64,000 nt of DNA from NCBI GenBank assembly GCA_964036315.1, contig OZ038480.1, positions 14,085,805 through 14,149,804 on the forward strand, read 5' to 3'. The position numbers and the translations under genes were made by a program. Numbering within the stretch: the first letter of the stretch is position 1; the number at the start of each line of letters is the position of its first letter. The stretch is from Acanthosepion esculentum. Taxonomy: Eukaryota > Mollusca > Cephalopoda > Sepiida > Sepiidae. The notes beneath the pieces are model-generated. The model was not told where the DNA came from, did no database searches, and saw only the letters and a list, made by a program, of their open reading frames with translations. Below, piece by piece: positions 43,855 to 54,914 of the stretch.

Positions 43855-44070
43855 TACATTATTTACATTATTCGGACTATTGTCCTCATCTTTGTTGCCA
43901 TATTTATTACAACGTTTCGGCGTTTCAGTATCTGTCTATATTTCTGAGATGAGGTATTATGTAAACTATTTACATTATTCGGACTGTTGTCCTCATCTTT
44001 GTTGTCATATTTATTAAAACGTTTCGGCAGTTGTACGCCCCGGCTTTCTGAAGGTTGTTGGAATGTAATC
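43855..44070 (-). repeat. Tandem SINE tails
   Basis: On the - strand the tail of the 20.87-kb SINE (CGAAACGTTGTAATAAATATG, then AAGATGAGGAC, TCCGAATAATGTAAAT, CATAATACCTCATCTC) occurs twice head to tail, about 120 bp apart. Only the upstream copy retains part of the CTGAAGA...CCGAAAC core (44050-44020). No SINE head is present. Confidence 0.8.
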
Positions 44071-44209
44071 ATTTAAAATAGTGAGTGTAAATTTAACAAA
44101 CGAGACTATGCAATAGCTACAATAACCACATTTGGATTCACATTTATTTTTAGTGAGTAGAATAATTTGAAACATGAGGTTTACCATATGAATACTAATT
44201 CTTACTTTT

Positions 44210-44690
44210 TTTGTTAGTTTTGTTTTACGGCATATCAAGCACAATGGGTTATTTAATGCCGACAATTTTTATTGCTGGTGATATTTTCCTTCAAAAATGT
44301 ATTTCTGGTAATATTTTTTTTCTTCAAAACTGTATTTCTGGTAATATTTCTTTCTTCAAAATGTATTATCTGGTAATATTTTCCTCCGAAAATGTATCGA
44401 TGGTAATACTTTTCAAAAAATATATCGCTGGTAATATTTTTTTTTCAAAAATGTTTTGCAGGTAATAATGTATTGCAGATAATAATGTATTACTGGTAAT
44501 AAGACCCCCAAACAGGTGCTACCACCCCGGGTCAGGTTGGACCTGGGAACATCAGCAATTAAGAGGTGGTTCCACAAAATCTGATTATATGTCTTGCTGC
44601 CAAACATAGTTTATCGTCTTACGCAGGACGCGGATGTAGTTTATCGTCATATCCAGGACTGAATAACTCTTAGAATAATACATAATAAAC
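44210..44690 (-). repeat. Composite dispersed repeat (orientation 2)
   Basis: Mirror of 6300-6985: one 111-bp-type unit (44215-44270), six or seven ~35-bp units with CTGGTAATATTTT (44270-44490), then the head (GTGCTACCACCCCGGGTCAG; TAGTTTATCGTC twice). Confidence 0.7.
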
Positions 44691-44739
44691 CTTGCTACCC
44701 ATAATGCAGCATTGAATATAAATAGACCAGCCAGCAAGC

Positions 44740-44930
44740 CAACATACAAGGCCTGATGATTGCGCTCAAGCATGTTACAGACAGTTGCCACTGAGTATTC
44801 TCAATGTGCACTAACCCAACAGGAAAACATTGCGTTGTACGAGTCATGTTACCAGTGAGGGATAATATGTATATTATTTATAAATATATACTTTATAGCT
44901 CTGTTATATTATATCGAGCACTATTTTTTT
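44740..44930 (+). mobile_element. Relic foldback element
   Basis: Contains GGCCTGATGATTGCGCTC and GCATG but GTTAC in place of GAAAC. It then has GTTACCAGTGAGGGATAATA and a block (44850-44925) inverted relative to 51835-51905 (AGCTCTGTTATATTATATCG). Degraded. Confidence 0.5.
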
Positions 44931-45330
44931 TAACATCAGCACTCTATGTGTAGAGTTAACACGCAGACTAACTCTACACCTTTCTGACAATAGCTCAATT
45001 AGATCTCATTTAAATATAAATGGAGACCTACCGGACACTCTTCGGAACATACTTGTGGACAACACTAATATAATAGCATCATCCACATGCAAAAAAAGGC
45101 TAAAAATAAAGGAAGCCTTATTATTAAATACAAACAAACCAACACTTTGAACATGTTCATAATATCTTTACCGTGTTTTGAAAAAAAATTATAAAACATA
45201 CATACAAGAAACTATTTCTTATTTTAACAGTTAAAATATAATCATTGAAAATGGCTAAATGTATAGCCGAAAGCGCTCGGATAAAAAGAACATTCGGATA
45301 GTTTTTATATAATTTATCATTCGAAAAGAA
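44930..45330 (+). pseudogene. Penelope-like C-terminal fragment with 3' motif
   Basis: Reads INGDLPDTLRNILVDNTNII, then ASSTCKKRLKIKEALLL, then NTNKPTL: the last third of the PLE GIY-YIG domain, with the LR-ILVDNTNI block shared with 15.9 and 17.2 kb. About 95 bp downstream, 45245-45290 has TTGAAAATGGCTAAATG...AGCCGAAAGCGCTCGG, a hammerhead-like hairpin with a non-consensus core. A small inverted repeat (GTGTAGAGTTA/TAACTCTACAC) lies upstream at 44949-44980. Confidence 0.75.
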
Positions 45331-45406
45331 AAAAAATATTAGATTGCATGAGAAATTGTATAAAAAAAACTAACTAAAACCACCTTGTCTGTCGTTTTCA
45401 AAGAAA

Positions 45407-45412
<6 letters not shown>

Positions 45413-45490
<78 letters not shown>

Positions 45491-45605
45491 AATGAGATGG
45501 GACAGTGACTGGTTCGCTTCGTATATAGATATATATATCTATATCTATCTATAACACCCAATTTTGTTTCAATTATTTTATCCAGATATTATATCTATAT
45601 ATATA

Positions 45606-45647
<42 letters not shown>

Positions 45648-45660
45648 CACACGCACACAT

Positions 45661-45699
<39 letters not shown>

Positions 45700-45720
45700 C
45701 ATATATATATGTTATACTAC
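45413..45720. repeat. Microsatellite cluster
   Basis: TA (45413-45477), TG (45478-45490), AGATATA block, TA (45617-45642), CA (45643-45682) and TA again. 45550-45590 resembles one arm of the hairpin at 24.15 kb. Confidence 0.9.
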
Positions 45721-45729
45721 TAATAATTC

Positions 45730-46090
45730 TCGGTTAGAAAAAACATCGTATAGCACAAGTTGTAAGCCTATCAAAACAAATTGGTACCTGAGGAAAAAAA
45801 ATGGAAAAAAAAAGAAAAAGAAAGAACTAGAAACATCCAAACAGGGCGAAATAAATCGTCCAGTGCCTTAAGTTTTTAGTCCAAAGAAAAAAAACAAGCG
45901 AGTAATAAAGCTAAAACGTAGAGTGGTCTGTACGCTACGAAGAGCAGAGATAAATGGACTAAATTCTAAAGAGCCAGTTACAACCTACCTGGGTTTCAGC
46001 TAAATGGATCTTCCGGATAAGTTGGCTTACCCTGAAGATCCGTATAGGTGAAACCTACGTAGGCTGTTCCTGGCTCTTTAGGATTTATTT
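45730..46090 (+). mobile_element. Dispersed repeat with foldback 3' end
   Basis: A relative of 9307-9668. 45964-46082 is palindromic: TAAAGAGCCAG...ACCTACCTGGGTTTCAG on the left, CTGAAGATCC...GGTGAAACCTACGTAGG and CTGGCTCTTTA on the right. Confidence 0.6.
46032..46066 (+). ncRNA. Hammerhead-ribozyme-like motif
   Basis: CTGAAGA 46032-46038; stem II CC/GG with loop GTATA; GAAA 46050-46053; then the palindrome CCTACGTAGG. Stem I is not preserved, so it is probably a degraded copy of the 9.61-kb motif. Confidence 0.35.
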
Positions 46091-46092
46091 CA

Positions 46093-46095
<3 letters not shown>

Positions 46096-46152
<57 letters not shown>

Positions 46153-46178
46153 GAGAGAGAGAGAGAGAGAGAGAAAGA
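46096..46178. repeat. (TA)n/(GA)n microsatellite
   Basis: TA to 46149, then GA. Confidence 0.95.
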
Positions 46179-46439
46179 GTGGGTGTAACAGCAACATTGG
46201 ACAATTGTTAGATTCAATTCTGAAACGTTGTATCTGAGAATTGATTAAAGATATCTTACTGGAATTCTTCGAGGTTTTTATAACACAATTGGTCTCTACT
46301 TTGAGCAATAATAATCTATAATTACTCTCCAATCTTAACAGAAGAATCGAGATGAAATCGTAAACGAAAATGACATGTTCATCATTAATTAAACATAATT
46401 AAATATCGGAAACTCATGAAAGATTGAAATTCATATATA

Positions 46440-46700
46440 TATATATAATTCCACGATGTTTTTCCAATTTATTTAAGTTGATCTTCACCCTCTACTATTC
46501 AAACCTTCTGTCCTGGAGTAACAAGTTGCCTCAGAGATTTCGCATACGGTTTCATTTTAAAGTCTTTCATTTCAAGTCATAGATGAAATTCGTCTCTCAG
46601 GTGCCAAATGTCTTATGGATTGAGTTGGATCTTTTCTAATTGATCTCTTTCGCTCTAAGTTGAAATGATGATCCCGCCTTACGGTCATGACCACCTGATC
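46440..46700 (-). repeat. Dispersed repeat, copy 1
   Basis: The - strand of about 46450-46560 matches 48950-49050 on + (TTCCAATTTATTTAAGTTGA and CTTCTGTCCTGGAGTAACAA as complements). Family unknown. Confidence 0.6.
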
Positions 46701-47015
46701 TAGTTTTCCTCTCTACTGATCCCTCTTATTTTAAAGTTATTCATTACTGAAGGCCTGAATGATCTTTTTTTCTCTCGCCATTGCTAATTTGGGAAGAGAG
46801 TGGCGCTGACATAAAACGATTTAAGCCTGTTCTCTTTTAGCTGAATAACTCGAAGGGTTTTTTCAGTGTTTCTTACGGAAGATAGTGTCAAGATGGATAA
46901 ATGTCTTATCTGAATACCTGGAAATAATAAACTCAGTTTAGTGGTTGTTTAAATATTAAACATTTTGTAGGATGGATAATTTTGCTGTCACATGATTTGG
47001 ACAATTTTTGTTACA
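46700..47015. other. Unannotated region
   Basis: No feature recognised. Confidence 0.5.
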
Positions 47016-47018
47016 TCC

Positions 47019-47020
<2 letters not shown>

Positions 47021-47108
<88 letters not shown>

Positions 47109-47204
47109 AAGAGAGAGATAAATAGATAGATAGATAGATAATATTAATGGTCAATATACATATATATAAATATATATATATATAAAATATGTAAATATAT
47201 ATAT

Positions 47205-47271
<67 letters not shown>
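47021..47271. repeat. (TA)n/(GA)n/(GATA)n microsatellite cluster
   Basis: TA, then GA (47060-47117), GATA (47120-47140), then interrupted TA to 47271. Confidence 0.95.
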
Positions 47272-47862
<591 letters not shown>

Positions 47863-48095
47863 GAAAGTGAACATAGAAGTCAACACGTAGAAGCGACAGT
47901 CTGTTTCATGCTAGATGCAATCATCCGGCCCGATGATTGCATCTAGCATGAAACAGACTGTCGCCTCTAAGTGTTGAGTTCTATGTTCACTTTTATATTT
48001 ACACACGCTCTATCTCTGATATCGAGCACTTTATCCCATAAATATAGCACACTTTAAGACTATATTTCTTCATATATATATATATATATATATAT
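47863..48095. mobile_element. Palindromic foldback element
   Basis: Arms of about 63 bp: GAAAGTGAACATAGAAGTCA... to GATGCAATCATC at the left, GATGATTGCATC to TTCACTTTTATA at the right, centred on CGGCCC near 47928. The right side continues with the outer block and a TA tract. Both ribozyme-like cores are damaged: CCGATGA (47930-47936) on +, CGGATGA on -. Confidence 0.8.
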
Positions 48096-48770
48096 GCATG
48101 TATGCGTGTATAAAGAAGTGAACCAGTAATATGACAGCACACATGTCACATTTAACGGGCCGTAAGTGTTCGACAGCCCAAGGTAATGTAAAAGTGGATA
48201 CAAAGCAAAACCCTATTTACCGGAAATTTAGTAGACAAAAATACGCTTCCTATTTCTTTACAGGCGATTGTATTTTCGTGAAGCCTTTTTCAAAAGATTC
48301 GATTAGATCATCGATACATTAAAATCGAAGTACTATATGCTAGGCAAGGGTAGATGCCGATGCCTTTTTTTTTTTAGAACGGATGATTTTCTATGCAAAT
48401 TTAGTTAGGCAGGCTCAGACACCTTTATTTTTATATTTTAAGGATGGATCGCTAAGGAACTGGGAACTATTTTAGCTTAGCGAAACAGTCTTCTATGTAT
48501 TATATAAACTTCTATCTAAACCTATGCAAACCCATTAAACACCTTATTTTAGATTTTTGCTAAAATTGCTCCAATTGTAAACTGCATATTGTAGAGATCC
48601 ATTCAAAATGTATAAAAGTCTTTACATTTCTTTCTCCCTTTTGCTTTCTCTTCCTTTTTTTCTGATTTTAATCTCGCCCTTTTGTTTTGCATGTTCATCA
48701 TTCTTTTTCCTTATTTGTAAGCCATTTTAAAAGATACTACGCCAAGCTGGATTGGCGAGTAAGGTTACGG
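48096..48770. other. Unannotated region
   Basis: No feature recognised. A T-run at 48365-48376. Confidence 0.5.
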
Positions 48771-49060
48771 TTACTAGCGCTGAAAAAGGAATCGGCATTC
48801 CAAGTTTGTATTAATTCCGTTTCGTTCAATTTACGATAATGCTCATGGAAATAGAATTTTCCTCCAACTAAGGGGTAAGATAACGGGACAGGCTGAGTTC
48901 CCTTGCCTTAGATTGTAGGTAGCCTAGAAAACGGGAAGATTTGAAATTTAACCGTCCTACGTGAAATCTCTGAGACAACTTGTTACTCCAGGACAGAAGG
49001 TTAAAAGAGTATTGAATGAAGATCATCTTAAATAAGTTGGAAAATTATCCTGGAATACTA
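48770..49060 (+). repeat. Dispersed repeat, copy 2
   Basis: CGCTGAAAAAGGAATCGGCA, GTTTCGTTCAATTTACGATA, AATGCTCATGGAAA, CTCCAACTAAGGGGTAA, shared with 50000-50235 (+) and, for the distal half, 46440-46560 (-). It contains CTGAAAA and a perfect GGAAT/ATTCC hairpin, but no GAAA follows. Confidence 0.65.
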
Positions 49061-49531
<471 letters not shown>

Positions 49532-49568
<37 letters not shown>

Positions 49569-49800
49569 GTATATTTAGGCTGCAATTTTTCATTGAAAGC
49601 ATGTTTCATTAAATAATATAGACAAGTTTTGTCTATTTATTTTAAGTAAGTTCCTTTCATATTGTCTGATAAGCTTAATAACATTATCATTGAAAGACGA
49701 AAGGAAATCACCATATTGATACATGTTTAAATTCAATCTAAACTTTCGGCTTACATAAGCCATTATCAAAGAAGACAATTACATTTCAATATATCAACCA
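49532..49800 (-). pseudogene. Penelope-like 5' fragment
   Basis: On the - strand TTGATAATGGCTTATG...AAGCCGAAAG (49770-49742; perfect GGCTT/AAGCC hairpin) is followed by a 62-codon frame ending SSFNDNVIKLIRQYERNLLK, then NETCFQ and a stop. A diverged second copy of this peptide is at 8.0-8.16 kb. I infer a PLE terminal repeat followed by the start of its ORF. A TA tract (49532-49565) borders it. Confidence 0.45.
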
Positions 49801-49999
49801 ATACATGGACGAAACAATAATGATAGTCTGTTTTTGTTGCATGAAAAATTTCAAGGCAACGACAAACTCGTACATACATATATATCTAAACAACATCTAA
49901 CCTAATTGAGTTTCTTTTTTCCGGGTCTTCAGATAAGACATTTAACCATGTTGACACTATTTTTCGTAAGAAACACTAAAAAAACTTTGAAAAAAAAAA

Positions 50000-50235
50000 C
50001 GCTGAAAAAGAGATCAGCCTTTCAAGTTCATATTATTTCCCTGTTTCGTTCAATTTGCAATAATGCTCATGGAAAAATAATCATTCCCCTCCAACTAGGG
50101 GTAAAACAACAGGTTACACCGTATCCCTTTGCTTTGAATTCTAGCTAGACTAGAAAAAGAGAAGCTCTGAATTTTAACTCTCTTACATAATCGGACAAAT
50201 TGATCGCTTTAACTTTAGTATGGGAACTAGTATAA
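50000..50235 (+). repeat. Dispersed repeat, copy 3
   Basis: Matches 48770-48960 (GTTTCGTTCAATTTGCAATA, AATGCTCATGGAAA, CTCCAACTAGGGGTAA). Confidence 0.65.
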
Positions 50236-50239
50236 GAGA

Positions 50240-50352
50240 AGGAAAAATTTGAATTCAAAACTCCGTAATAGAGCATACAGTGCTTTTTAATTTTAGTATT
50301 GCAACCAGTCTAGGAAATGTGCAGCTCTGTATTCAAAACTAACCTGAAATGA
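50240..50352 (-). repeat. Inverted copy of 49268-49384
   Basis: Complement of the insert inside the 49.25-kb foldback element (GTAATAGAGCATACAGTGCT; CTAGGAAATGTGCA). Confidence 0.8.
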
Positions 50353-50577
50353 AATGATCGCCGCCAGTTTATCCTGTCTTAGACGCACCACTTCCTACGG
50401 GTGATGTAAAGGCGGTACTCTTGTGACTAATGGGTTACGGGACAATTGATTTGAGCTCGCCTCATCGACAGTATTTCTTTCATTGAAAGGCTCTACTGGA
50501 GATATACAAGAGAATATAATCATGTAAGCACAAGAAATTTAAAAAATGAAATCTGACGACAATTTGACTGCCTGAGC

Positions 50578-50580
<3 letters not shown>
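50353..50580. other. Unannotated region
   Basis: Nothing recognised. Confidence 0.5.
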
Positions 50581-50630
<50 letters not shown>

Positions 50631-50845
50631 TAAATTAATAGATTTAAAATATGGTTTTACCGCTACACAGTGATGACCATGTTTCAGAAATGGAAGCTGT
50701 GTAGCGGTAAAACCATATTTTAAATCTATTAATTTATAATATTAATGCTCTGTAAATTTAAATTTACATAGAGCACTATTGTGTAAAAATAAAAATATCT
50801 ATAAGAACACCGGATTTTATATCTTACTGTTCTTTCCTTTTTATT

Positions 50846-50889
<44 letters not shown>

Positions 50890-50890
50890 G
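50581..50890. mobile_element. Foldback element bounded by TA tracts
   Basis: TA tract 50581-50624. The arm AATAGATTTAAAATATGGTT... (50637-50670) is perfectly complementary to 50698-50732. The loop (50671-50697) holds GATGACCATGTTTCAGAAAT. The right side continues with the ACCGGATTTTATATCTTACT block shared with 26.1 kb and a TA tract. Confidence 0.8.
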
Positions 50891-51215
50891 ACCGGCTACT
50901 CTTGATTTCCAAGTTCGCCAATCCCTGTGGCAGATACCAGCTCAGGCACATTTGTAGTTTATACTGCAACTATGATGCATTTGCATTAGTTGCACTTTCT
51001 GGGAGAGAGTACATAAGATGACAAGATCAGCAGTAGGAACAATATCAGTACGCTGAAACACTCGGTCACGATGACTTGTTACTGCAGTTCAGTCTACCCA
51101 ATTTCACTCAGAAGTTTTACTTCAGCTCCTGTTATATTTCAAACCCTTTCCACATGCTTGTACTGTCTCCCCAGACAGGTAACGTTGATTAAATAAGGAG
51201 TTACTTTTCAATCAC
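50891..51215. other. Unannotated region
   Basis: No feature recognised. Confidence 0.5.

Positions 51216-51217
<2 letters not shown>

Positions 51218-51285
<68 letters not shown>
51218..51285. repeat. (TA)n microsatellite
   Basis: About 68 bp of TA. Confidence 0.95.
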
Positions 51286-51291
<6 letters not shown>

Positions 51292-51640
51292 GAAGAGAGA
51301 AACCGCAAACGTTTTTGGTTGAAATGTTGATTTTTTTTTAAAAATATTATGCTTTATTTTCCATAATTTTGCTACACGTGTTTCCTGTCTCGCGACCGTC
51401 ATTTCCACATATTATTAAAAATAATATTTTTTTCCTTTATCTTATTCGATGTTAAATATTCTCGATATGAGACATTCTCTTTTTTTTGTGTTAGTGACCC
51501 AAATGACTTTCTTGAACTGGCAGGGAAAAGTTCTGCGTGAAGGGTTATAAAACAATTAAGATTGGTTCGAGAAATGATGGAGTAGTTATCGGCATTCTTA
51601 TCATTTAATGACCCATGTGTGTTCTTAGATCTATTTCCAT
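51286..51640 (-). mobile_element. Dispersed element, antisense copy
   Basis: An inverted copy of 54370-54705 (AAAAAGAAGAGAGAAACCGC; ATTATGCTTTATTTTCCATA; GTTATAAAACAATTA...). The ribozyme-like core on the - strand is degraded: TGACGG replaces CTGATGA, although GGAAACACGTGTAGC is intact (51371-51385). Confidence 0.75.
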
Positions 51641-51727
51641 TTTCGTGTGTTTTTGTCCGCATGGGTGTATATATGTGTATAGCCACTCTCCATACATTCG
51701 CACTGTCTCACTTCGAGGAATTAGTGA

Positions 51728-51731
<4 letters not shown>

Positions 51732-51800
<69 letters not shown>
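51732..51800. repeat. (CA)n microsatellite
   Basis: About 67 bp of CA. Confidence 0.95.
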
Positions 51801-51804
<4 letters not shown>

Positions 51805-51834
51805 AAGAAATCGCACATTGTGGGTTGTTGCTAA

Positions 51835-51970
51835 TAAAATAGTGCTCGATGTAATATAACAGAGCTATTAAGTATATATTAATAAATATACATATTATTC
51901 CTCACCTGACGATTGCATTGTGCATGAAACTTCGAATTCTGTTACCGGTGAGGAATAATATATATGTGTT
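51835..51970 (+). mobile_element. Foldback-related element
   Basis: AGTGCTCGATGTAATATAAC... then CCTCACCTGACGATTGCATT, TGCATGAAAC, and GGTGAGGAATAATATATATG. CCTCACC (51900-51906) is the exact complement of GGTGAGG (51946-51952) around a CTGACGA...GAAAC core, but the expected cleavage position is G-flanked. Its left block is inverted relative to 44850-44925. Confidence 0.5.
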
Positions 51971-51974
51971 AGCC

Positions 51975-52416
51975 GAATTACCCGCACCTGGCTGCGTGTC
52001 AGACAGTTTTTGTAAGAAAATGATGATTGATTTTAAATCACTGTGGAGAAAAATGGTGCATTTCAATATTACTCAATGATCATGCCGATGTGACCTCCGT
52101 CTTCTGGCTTTCTCCTTCTCTATTTTGTATAGGAGTCATTCCATTGTTCAAATTTAGATTTAATTTAAATCAAACAGGGAAAAAACAGTGGGGGGTTGGG
52201 CCCCGCCTCCCCGGGGCCCCGCTTTGATCAAAATGAAATATACTTATCCAGGGACACTAGGATTCATTCCCCTGCTCAAATTCAAATATAATCAAAGGAA
52301 AAAAAATCAGTGCGTGGGGTTAGTAGGTAATTTAGTTTCAGGATACATAAGGTTATTGGCGGTTCTATCTCCAAAACCCTGGAAAGAGTTCGATAACAAA
52401 CAACAGACGCTACAAC

Positions 52417-52420
<4 letters not shown>
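51975..52420. other. Unannotated region
   Basis: Two related 30-40-bp stretches (CATTCC.TTGTTCAAATT; CATTCCCCTGCTCAAATT) near 52137 and 52263. No gene recognised. Confidence 0.45.

Positions 52421-52460
<40 letters not shown>
52421..52460. repeat. (TA)n microsatellite
   Basis: TA run that served as mariner target. Confidence 0.95.
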
Positions 52461-52461
<1 letters not shown>

Positions 52462-53353
52462 GAGTGTCATTCAATAAATAAGGTGGTTTTTTAGGCATAA
52501 GGACTTCTAATACAAATAGAAGCTTACTTTTTTTTGTTCAACGTAGTCTCCCAGCACTTTCACACACTTTTCCCATCTGTGCACAAGCTTCCGTATTCCC
52601 TCAGCGTAAAAATCTTTGGACTGATGTCTCAGCCAGTCGCTCACAACACTTTTGACTTCATCATCACTTTTAAACTTCGTGCCTCTCGTGAACACTTTCA
52701 AGGGACCAAACAGGTGAAAGTCTGAAGGGGCAAGGTCTGGGCTGTAAGGGAGATGAGGGAGCAGTTCCCAGCCCAGCTCGTTGATGGTCTGCACCGTTTG
52801 GGCTGCTGTGTGAGGCCTTGCGTTGTCATGATGCAAGATGACTCCTTCTGACTGATGAGCCCTGTGTTTGTCCCAACAGATAAGCTCAAAGTCCTTGCAA
52901 TGTCATCCACTGTCACCCTTCTGTCAGACTGAATGAGGTCATTGACTGATTCAATCACCTCAGGAGACCTCACTTCTGTAGGCCTCCCAGGTCTGTCTTC
53001 ATCCTCAACACTGCTCCGCCCTTCTTTAAACAATTTAGCCCACTTGTAGACATTTTGTGGCTGAAACATGTGGCACCATACACAGTTGACATTCTCCTAT
53101 GAATTTCAACTGGTTTGCACCCTTCAGCAACCAAAAACTTGATAACTGTCCGCTGTTCAATCCTGGAGCATGCTTCTTGGTCGGCCATCTTTGTTAATCG
53201 CCAAAACTCTCAGTTTGTTTTTTAATCTGCAAAATAAATTAAACCCATGTGAAAAAGAAGTAAAACAAAAAAAAAATAAATAAAGAGTAAGCTTCTATCT
53301 GTATTAGAAGTCCTTATCCCGAAAAATTCAACTTATTTATTGAATGACCCTCG
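52461..53353 (-). mobile_element. Mariner element, internally deleted
   Basis: 893 bp with terminal inverted repeats of about 70 bp (CGAG(T/G)GTCATTCAATAAATA outermost; AAGGACTTCTAATACA inside) and TA duplications. - strand coding: MADQEACSRIEQRTVIKFLV (53188), a frameshift, MFQPQNVYKWAKLFKEG, DEDRPGRPTEVRSPEVIES, VTVDDIARTLSLSVG. The frame then jumps to HHDNARPHTAAQTV, LPHLPYSPDLAPSDFHLF, KSVVSDWLRHQ...DYVEQKK. The segment with the first catalytic D and the start of the core (about 80-90 residues) is missing at about 52.88 kb, so it is inactive but has intact ends. Confidence 0.88.
52507..52836 (-). pseudogene. Mariner transposase C-terminal part
   Basis: 109 codons open: second catalytic D in HHDNARPH, third in YSPDLAPSDFHLFGPLK (D34D spacing plausible), then the C-terminal ...WEKCVKVLGDYVEQK. 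Not functional alone because the first catalytic D is deleted. Confidence 0.85.
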
Positions 53354-53369
53354 TATATATATATATTGA

Positions 53370-53576
53370 TGAGTAGTAAGAATAATTCTAAGGAGGACAT
53401 TAATCCAAAGAGAGCTTAATGTAACAACAGAGCAATATAATAATGAATACAGAATCTTTAAATATACATCTGGTTATCATTTATTTCGTGGACTTTAACC
53501 AGGTCAATTTTTAAGGATTCTGTATTTATATTTAAAGATTCTGTATTATTAGAGGGTGAAGGATTAATTATTAAGG

Positions 53577-53580
<4 letters not shown>
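53370..53580. other. Short direct/inverted AT repeats
   Basis: TACAGAATCTTTAAATATA (53449), its complement-like ATTTAAAGATTCTGTA (53532) and AAGGATTCTGTATTTATA (53512) form a local hairpin. No gene. Confidence 0.5.

Positions 53581-53644
<64 letters not shown>
53581..53644. repeat. (TA)n microsatellite
   Basis: About 62 bp of TA. Confidence 0.95.
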
Positions 53645-53647
<3 letters not shown>

Positions 53648-53651
53648 TATG

Positions 53652-54232
53652 CAGGGTGCGGCTGGTATTTGAGGACATACAGATTTGACATTAATACTGC
53701 TTCCCACTAACTTCTAATGCTTTTATTTTTCAGAAATCAAGAATGGTAAACTCTATGATAACAAATGAAATGAAAAGGCATGCCGTGATTGTGGCATTAA
53801 AGGCTGATCATAGTGATTTGGATATTGCACGTCTCTTCAGAGTTGCAAGAATGAATGGCTGACCATTTGTACGATCACACCCAACATTTGGCCTCCCAAC
53901 ACTCCAGATCTCAATAGACTATTATGTGTGGAGCGTTGTTGAGAAGGAGGTTAATTAACAGCCTCATAACACCAAAGACTCTCTTAAAGCTGCTATAGTT
54001 CGAATAATGTCTGATATAAATAAGGACCAATTAATCAGAGCTTGCAGCCGATTTCGACCTCGTGTAGAGGCAATTCTTGTTGTTAGTAGTAATTTTATTG
54101 AATAAAATTAAATAATAGTAAGCTACATTTCATATTTACTTATTTGTAATCAAATATAATTATATTCATTTGTTCAGCAAGTTTTTTTTTACTAATCCAT
54201 AAAATCTGTCCTCAAATACCAGCCGCAACCTG
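53652..54232 (+). mobile_element. IS630-Tc1-mariner element, internally deleted
   Basis: 581 bp with terminal repeats CAGG(G/T)TGCGGCTGGTATTTG (left; complement at right end 54232), TA at the right. Coding: MVNSMITNEMKRHAVIVALK, ADHSDLDIARLFRVARMNG (N-terminal HTH), then directly WPPNTPDLNRLDYYVWSVVE, PHNTKDSLKAAIVRIMSDI, SRFRPRVEAILV. The WPP(N)SPDLNPLDYYVWG pattern is the third catalytic D region of a mariner-like lineage with long spacing. Most of the catalytic core is deleted. Confidence 0.82.
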
Positions 54233-54349
54233 TAAATATAAAAGAGGGAAAGAGAGAGAGAAAATCGATATCTATAGCCACTAGAAAAAACGATGGTGCA
54301 ATCGAAAGATAGCAAGCTCTTTTGAAAACGATTTAAAACAATATAGTTC

Positions 54350-54704
54350 TGCCCAAACTATATAATAAAAATAGATCTAAGAACAACTCCATCATTTCTC
54401 GGACGAATCTCTAATTGTTTTATAACCCTTCACGCAGAACTTTTCACTGCCAGTTCAAGAAAGATATTTGGGTCACTAACACAAAAAAAGAGAATGTCTC
54501 ATATCGAGAATATTTAACGTTGAAAAAATAAAGGAAAAAAAAAAAATTTTAACAATATCTTCGAAATCTCCAGCCTTTGCCTGATGAAGGTCGCGAGACC
54601 GGAAACACGTGTAGCAAAATTATGGAAAATAAAGCATAATATTTAAAAAAAAAAATTCACATTATAACCAAAAACGTCTGCGGTTTCTCTCTTCTTTTTA
54701 ATAC

Positions 54705-54705
<1 letters not shown>
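54350..54705 (+). mobile_element. Dispersed element with ribozyme-like motif
   Basis: A sense copy of the element seen inverted at 51286-51640: TAGATCTAAGAAC, CAACTCCATCATTTCTCG, TGTTTTATAACCCTTCACGC, AGAATGTCTCATATCGAGAA, then the ribozyme motif and a 3' end GCGGTTTCTCTCTTCTTTTTA. No coding sequence. Confidence 0.78.
54576..54618 (+). ncRNA. Hammerhead ribozyme, best candidate
   Basis: Stem I TTTGC (54576-54580) with GCAAA (54614-54618), 5 Watson-Crick pairs. CTGATGA 54581-54587, canonical. Stem II GGTC/GACC closed by a GCGA tetraloop, with one A.G apposition at its base. GAAA 54602-54605. Stem III ACAC/GTGT, a perfect 8-nt palindrome with no loop. Triplet GTA ending 54613. All invariant core bases present. 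The loopless palindromic stem III suggests activity as a dimer. Confidence 0.65.
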
Positions 54706-54810
<105 letters not shown>

Positions 54811-54914
54811 GAATCCTACAAATACTAGTCGTTACGAGATTTTCAATCCTGATTCTCATTCGATGTTTTGAAGTAGGGTGAATTAAACTAAACGGAAAAT
54901 AAATCACATTTGGT

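Noticed and set aside
48781..48812. Hammerhead candidate (CTGAAAA with GGAAT/ATTCC hairpin)
   Set aside because: G8 is missing and AAGT replaces GAAA; the copy at 50.0 kb also loses the hairpin.
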